Of a stretch of DNA of 64,000 nt, positions 60,382 to 64,000 are shown one piece after another (within the stretch, counting starts at the first letter, position 1; every line of letters begins with the position of its first letter). A program made the translations under genes and the position numbers. This DNA is from Paenarthrobacter sp. AR 02. Its GTDB lineage: Bacteria > Actinomycetota > Actinomycetes > Actinomycetales > Micrococcaceae. Location of the stretch: the NCBI RefSeq assembly GCF_021538675.1, contig NZ_JAJUKH010000011.1, forward strand, positions 1-64,000, in the 5' to 3' direction. The notes below the pieces were generated by a model, which had not been told where the DNA came from, searched no databases, and was given only the letters and a program-made list of their open reading frames with translations.

Positions 60382-62286
60382 CTAGTCCTCCTCTTCCCAT
60401 TCGGGGGTCATGTTGCGGGCAACCTGGATCTGGTCATTGCTGACCCCCGAGGGCACCATGGGCCAGACCATCGAGTTGGGGCTGACGACGAAATCGATCA
60501 CCACTGGGCGGTCATTGATTTCGAGGGCCTTCTGGATGGTGGCGTCGATGTCCTCGTCACGCTCGCAGCGCAGGGCTGCGCAGCCGTAAGCGTCGGCCAG
60601 CTTGACGAAGTCCGGAATCCGGATGGTGTCGTGGCCTGTGTTCAGGTCCGTGTTTGAGTAGCGGCCTTCGTAGAACAGTGTCTGCCATTGGCGGACCATG
60701 CCCAGCGAGGAGTTGTTGATAATGGCGACCTTGATGGGGATGTTGTTGATGGCGCAGGTGGCCAGCTCCTGATTGGTCATCTGGAAGCAGCCGTCGCCAT
60801 CGATGGCCCAGACCACGCGGTCCGGCTCACCAACCTTGGCGCCCATCGCAGCCGGAACCGAGTATCCCATGGTTCCTGCACCGCCGGAATTCAGCCAGGC
60901 GTGGGGGCGCTCATACTTGATGAACTGTGCCGCCCACATCTGGTGCTGGCCGACGCCTGCGACGTAAATGCCGTCCGGACCGGTCAGCTCGCCAATGCGC
61001 TTGATCACGCGCTGGGGTGCAGTCAGGCCGTCCTCGGGCTCGGTCCAGCCCAGCGGGTAAGTGTCCCGGAGGTTGCCCAGGAAAGCCCACCAGGAATCCA
61101 GGTCGGGGGTTCCGCTCAGCTCGAACTGCGTCTTCACGGCCTCGGTCAGTTCCGGAATGATTTCCTTGACCGATCCCACAATCGGCACGTCGGCGGTGCG
61201 GTTCTTGGAGATTTCCGCAGGGTCGATGTCGGCGTGGATGACCTTGGCGAACGGCGCGAACGTCTTCAGCACGCCGGTCACCCGGTCATCAAACCTGGCA
61301 CCGAGCGTGATCAGCAGATCGGCCTGCTGGAGCGCGGTAACCGCGGACACGGATCCGTGCATGCCTGGCATGCCCACGTGCTGCGGGTGCGAGTCCGGGA
61401 ATGCACCGCGTGCCATGAGAGTGGTGACGACGGGAGCGCCAGTTGCCAGGGCAAGCTCCATGAGCTCCGCCGAGGCGTGGCCCTTGACGACGCCGCCACC
61501 GACGTAGAGGACAGGCTTGCGTGCTGCGGCGATCAGCTTGGCAGCTTCGCGAACCTGCTTGTTGTGTCCGCGGACCACCGGACGGTAGCCCGGCAGGTCC
61601 ACCTTCGGCGGCCAGGAGAACGTCATCTGGCCAACTTGGGCGTCCTTGGCGATGTCCACCAGCACAGGGCCGGGACGGCCCGTGGAAGCGAGGTGGAACG
61701 CCTCGGCCATGACATGGGGAATGTCGTTGGGATCGGTGACCAGGAACGAGTGTTTGGTGATGGGCATCGTGATGCCCACGATGTCCGCTTCCTGGAAGGC
61801 ATCGGTGCCGATGACTCCACTGGAGACCTGGCCGGTGATGGCCACCATCGGCACGGAGTCCATGTGGGCATCCATGATGGCGGTAACGAGGTTGGTGGCG
61901 CCCGGGCCTGAGGTGGCGATGCAAACGCCAACCCGTCCGGTAACCATGGCGTAGCCTTGCGCGGCGTGGCCGGCTCCCTGTTCGTGACGGACCAGGATGT
62001 GGTTCATGCTGGAGGCCATCAAGGGGTCATAGGTGGGCAGGATCGCGCCACCGGGCAAACCGAAAATATCATCCACGCCGAGTTCTTCGAGCGAACGGAC
62101 AATTGCTTGCGAGCCGGTCATCACCGTTGGGGGTACAACGTTGTTCGGCCCAAGTACAGGAGAGAGAGGTGCAGCAGCGTCGACGACGACGGCCTCAGCC
62201 GTACGGTCGACCTTTTCCGGAGCTTTGTGGGCTCCAGCGGACTTTGCAGCCATCAGCGAGGGGCTGATCGGCGATCCTTTGCTCAT
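60382..62286 (-). CDS. ilvB: Acetolactate synthase large subunit
   Basis: IlvB condenses pyruvate, with pyruvate or 2-oxobutyrate, using thiamine diphosphate and FAD. The 634-residue protein has the activating Glu region VRHEQGAGHAAQGYA, the FAD domain, and the TPP-binding motif AIDGDGCFQMTNQELATC followed by NNSSLGMVRQWQ. About 45 residues of low-complexity sequence precede the conserved start (MTGSQAIVRSLEEL). A leader peptide and attenuator lie upstream. Confidence 0.97.
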   Translation of the reverse strand: MSKGSPISPSLMAAKSAGAHKAPEKVDRTAEAVVVDAAAPLSPVLGPNNVVPPTVMTGSQAIVRSLEELGVDDIFGLPGGAILPTYDPLMASSMNHILVRHEQGAGHAAQGYAMVTGRVGVCIATSGPGATNLVTAIMDAHMDSVPMVAITGQVSSGVIGTDAFQEADIVGITMPITKHSFLVTDPNDIPHVMAEAFHLASTGRPGPVLVDIAKDAQVGQMTFSWPPKVDLPGYRPVVRGHNKQVREAAKLIAAARKPVLYVGGGVVKGHASAELMELALATGAPVVTTLMARGAFPDSHPQHVGMPGMHGSVSAVTALQQADLLITLGARFDDRVTGVLKTFAPFAKVIHADIDPAEISKNRTADVPIVGSVKEIIPELTEAVKTQFELSGTPDLDSWWAFLGNLRDTYPLGWTEPEDGLTAPQRVIKRIGELTGPDGIYVAGVGQHQMWAAQFIKYERPHAWLNSGGAGTMGYSVPAAMGAKVGEPDRVVWAIDGDGCFQMTNQELATCAINNIPIKVAIINNSSLGMVRQWQTLFYEGRYSNTDLNTGHDTIRIPDFVKLADAYGCAALRCERDEDIDATIQKALEINDRPVVIDFVVSPNSMVWPMVPSGVSNDQIQVARNMTPEWEEED

Positions 62287-62327
62287 CGGACTCTTCCTTA
62301 GTGGATCTTCATTGGTGGGACTTGGGA

Positions 62328-62367
62328 ATAAAAAAACCCCTCAGCCTTCCGGCTCTTCGAGGGGTTT
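62328..62367 (-). terminator. Attenuator terminator of the ilvBNC leader
   Basis: On the minus strand AAACCCCTC (62367-62359) pairs with GAGGGGTTT (62342-62334), with an inner AGCC/GGCT stem, followed directly by a T-rich run (TTTTTTTAT). It lies between the leader peptide stop and ilvB, 41 bp before the ilvB start, so it must be regulated for ilvB to be expressed. Confidence 0.93.
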
Positions 62368-62394
62368 GCGCGTGACGGTTCGTTACCAGTCGGG

Positions 62395-62448
62395 CTAAGC
62401 CACGCGCTTGGTAAGGACGACGACGCCGACGGTAGCGAATGTGATCAT
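62395..62448 (-). CDS. ilvBNC leader peptide
   Basis: A 17-codon ORF encodes MITFATVGVVVLTKRVA. Codons 7-12 are Val-Gly-Val-Val-Val-Leu, with Ile at 2 and Val at 16. All are regulatory amino acids of this pathway apart from Gly. A Rho-independent terminator follows 27 bp after the stop. Translation-coupled attenuation of ilvBNC by a Val-rich leader is established in Corynebacterium glutamicum, and this has the same layout. Its start is preceded by GAGGG. Confidence 0.9.
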   Translation of the reverse strand: MITFATVGVVVLTKRVA

Positions 62449-62470
62449 GCGTTCAGTGTTCCCTCTTAGG

Positions 62471-62503
62471 GAGATACGTGTCAATTGACGACTATCGTAT
62501 CTC
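62471..62503. promoter_or_regulatory. Inverted repeat upstream of the ilv leader
   Basis: GAGATACG (62471-62478) and CGTATCTC (62496-62503) form perfect 8-bp arms. Between them lies the 10-bp palindrome GTCAATTGAC (62480-62489), which on the minus strand contains TTGACA, a consensus -35. It begins 23 bp upstream of the leader ATG and is a candidate operator over the ilv promoter. Confidence 0.5.
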
Positions 62504-62526
62504 ACTATTTGGACAGCGATGTCCGC

Positions 62527-62570
62527 CTGCCGGACTCCGACTGTCTCAAAACAGTCGGAGTCACCGGCAG
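62527..62570 (-). terminator. Terminator of ilvD
   Basis: CTGCCGG plus ACTCCGACTGT (62527-62544) pairs with ACAGTCGGAGT plus CCGGCAG (62551-62570) with a 2-nt bulge and a 6-nt loop. It lies 3 bp past the ilvD stop. Confidence 0.85.
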
Positions 62571-62573
62571 GGA

Positions 62574-64000
62574 TCAGCCGCAGTAAGCCCCAGTGGAGGC
62601 ACTGTGGACCAGCTTGGCGTACTTGGCGAGGACACCCTTGGTGAACTTGGCCGGCATGGGCTCCCAGCCGACCTTGCGGGCTTCGAGCTCGGCTTCGTCG
62701 ACCAAAAGGTCGAATGAACGGGCCGCGATATCGACCCGGATCCGGTCCCCGTCACGGACAAAGGCGATGGGACCGCCGTCGACCGCTTCCGGTGCGACGT
62801 GGCCGATGCACAGCCCGGTGGTACCGCCCGAGAAGCGGCCATCGGTGAGCAGCAGGACATCCTTGCCCAAGCCAGCGCCCTTGATGGCTCCCGTAATGGC
62901 CAGCATCTCGCGCATGCCCGGACCACCCTTGGGACCCTCGTAACGGATGACCACAACGTCGCCCTTGTTGATTTCCCCGTTGTCCAAGGCATTCAGGGCA
63001 CCCTGTTCGCGCTCGAACACGCGGGCCGTGCCTTCAAAGACATCCGCGTCGAAGCCTGCGCTTTTCACGACGGCACCTTCCGGGGCCATCGAACCGTGGA
63101 GGATGGTGATGCCACCGGTCTTGTGGATCGGGTTGTCCAGGGCGCGGAGGATTTTGCCGTCGAGGTCCGGCGGATTGATCGAGGCGAGGTTTTCGGCCAG
63201 CGTCTTGCCAGTGACCGTGAGGCAGTCACCGTGCAGCAGCCCGGCGTCGAGCAGTGCCTTCATGATGACCGGCACGCCACCGATCTTGTCCACATCGGTC
63301 ATCACGTAGCGGCCGAAGGGCTTGAGGTCGCCCAGGTGCGGGATTTTGTCACCAATGCGGTTGAAATCGTCCAGTGTCAGCTCGACCTCGGCCTCGCGGG
63401 CGATGGCCAGCAGGTGCAACACCGCGTTGGTGGAACCGCCAAAGGCCATGGTCACCGCAATCGCATTTTCGAAGGCCTTCTTGGTCATGATGTCGCGGGC
63501 GGTAATGCCCAGGCGCAACAGGTTGACCACAGCCTCGCCTGATTTCCGGGCAAAGTCGTCACGACGGCGGTCTGCCGAGGGCGGGGCCGCGGAACCCGGG
63601 AGTGACATGCCGAGGGCTTCGCCGATGCAAGCCATGGTGTTCGCTGTATACATGCCGCCACACGCACCCTCGCCGGGACAGATGGCCTTTTCGATGCGGG
63701 TGAGGTCTTCCATGCTCATCTTGCCGGCCGCGCAGGCACCCACCGCTTCGAAAGCATCGATGAGGGTGACCTCCTTTTCGGAGCCGTCCTCCAGCTTCAC
63801 CCAGCCGGGCATGATGGACCCGGCGTAAAGGAAGACCGAGGCGAGGTCCAGGCGGGCGGCAGCCATGAGCATTCCCGGAAGGGACTTGTCGCAGCCGGCC
63901 AGCAGCACGGAGCCGTCAATGCGCTCGGCCTGCATAACGGTCTCCACGGAGTCGGCAATGACTTCGCGGGAGACGAGGGAGAAGTGCATACCTTCATGCC
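62574..64000 (-). CDS. ilvD: Dihydroxy-acid dehydratase (5' end outside window)
   Basis: IlvD dehydrates dihydroxy acids to the 2-oxo acids of valine and isoleucine using an Fe-S cluster. The frame stays open to the window edge, and the residues before the first Met (GHEG) match the conserved family sequence, so the N-terminus lies beyond 64000. About 475 residues are visible. Motifs include LLAGCDKSLPGML, GEGACGGMYTANTMA and FGGSTNAVLHLLAIA. It is upstream of ilvBNC but separated by its own terminator. Confidence 0.97.
   Translation of the reverse strand, partial: HEGMHFSLVSREVIADSVETVMQAERIDGSVLLAGCDKSLPGMLMAAARLDLASVFLYAGSIMPGWVKLEDGSEKEVTLIDAFEAVGACAAGKMSMEDLTRIEKAICPGEGACGGMYTANTMACIGEALGMSLPGSAAPPSADRRRDDFARKSGEAVVNLLRLGITARDIMTKKAFENAIAVTMAFGGSTNAVLHLLAIAREAEVELTLDDFNRIGDKIPHLGDLKPFGRYVMTDVDKIGGVPVIMKALLDAGLLHGDCLTVTGKTLAENLASINPPDLDGKILRALDNPIHKTGGITILHGSMAPEGAVVKSAGFDADVFEGTARVFEREQGALNALDNGEINKGDVVVIRYEGPKGGPGMREMLAITGAIKGAGLGKDVLLLTDGRFSGGTTGLCIGHVAPEAVDGGPIAFVRDGDRIRVDIAARSFDLLVDEAELEARKVGWEPMPAKFTKGVLAKYAKLVHSASTGAYCG

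Overview
This is a GC-rich actinobacterial chromosome segment. The protein sequences and gene order point to Micrococcaceae, Arthrobacter sensu lato (inference, no search run). Most of the window is core chromosome. From memory, its order resembles the glnD-to-ilvB stretch of Mycobacterium tuberculosis and other actinobacteria: glnD-glnK-amtB, ftsY-smc, mutM-rnc-rpmF-yceD-coaD, rsmD-recG-DAK2-thiL, ddl-gpsA, leuD-leuC with an IclR regulator, gltX with tRNA-Gln and tRNA-Glu, leuB, serA, ilvC-ilvN-ilvB. No prophage, IS element, integrase or CRISPR array was seen.

Layout. 0-3.3 kb: nitrogen sensing and ammonium uptake (amtB-glnK, with the start of a probable glnD at the edge), divergent from an MFS pump. 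3.3-8.1 kb: ftsY and smc. 8.1-16.5 kb: an accessory block between smc and mutM, holding a 1,627-residue secreted multidomain protein, a membrane-anchored propeller-like protein, an MFS transporter and an orphan membrane protein. 16.5-30 kb: housekeeping genes for DNA repair, RNA processing, CoA, thiamine, cell wall and phospholipid, with a plus-strand aminotransferase and spermidine-synthase-like pair inserted. 30-34.8 kb: murA, then leuCD facing its NdgR-type regulator. 35-39.2 kb: two overlapping dynamin-like GTPase genes and two tRNAs. 39.2-46 kb: HAD hydrolase, gltX, FAH-family and metallo-beta-lactamase-fold enzymes, ilvE, leuB. 46-51.4 kb: a two-component system next to an FtsX-type ABC exporter. 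51.5-56.7 kb: metG and a second FtsX-type ABC module. 56.9-64 kb: serA, ilvC, ilvN, ilvB and a partial ilvD.

Branched-chain amino acid synthesis dominates the right half: ilvB, ilvN, ilvC, ilvD, ilvE, leuB, leuC and leuD are all on the minus strand. Several control elements are readable in the DNA. A 17-residue valine-rich leader peptide and terminator precede ilvB and form an attenuator. A dyad lies between leuC and ndgR. A 16-bp near-palindrome sits upstream of both the histidine kinase operon and the adjacent ABC operon. A 10-bp hairpin can mask the ribosome binding site of the probable glnD. Two genes lack usable ATG, GTG or TTG starts and appear to use ATT (yceD) and CTG (spermidine-synthase-like). 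A pair of oppositely oriented 32-bp degenerate repeat arrays lies upstream of the metallo-beta-lactamase-fold gene. Strong hairpin terminators separate many of the minus-strand units.
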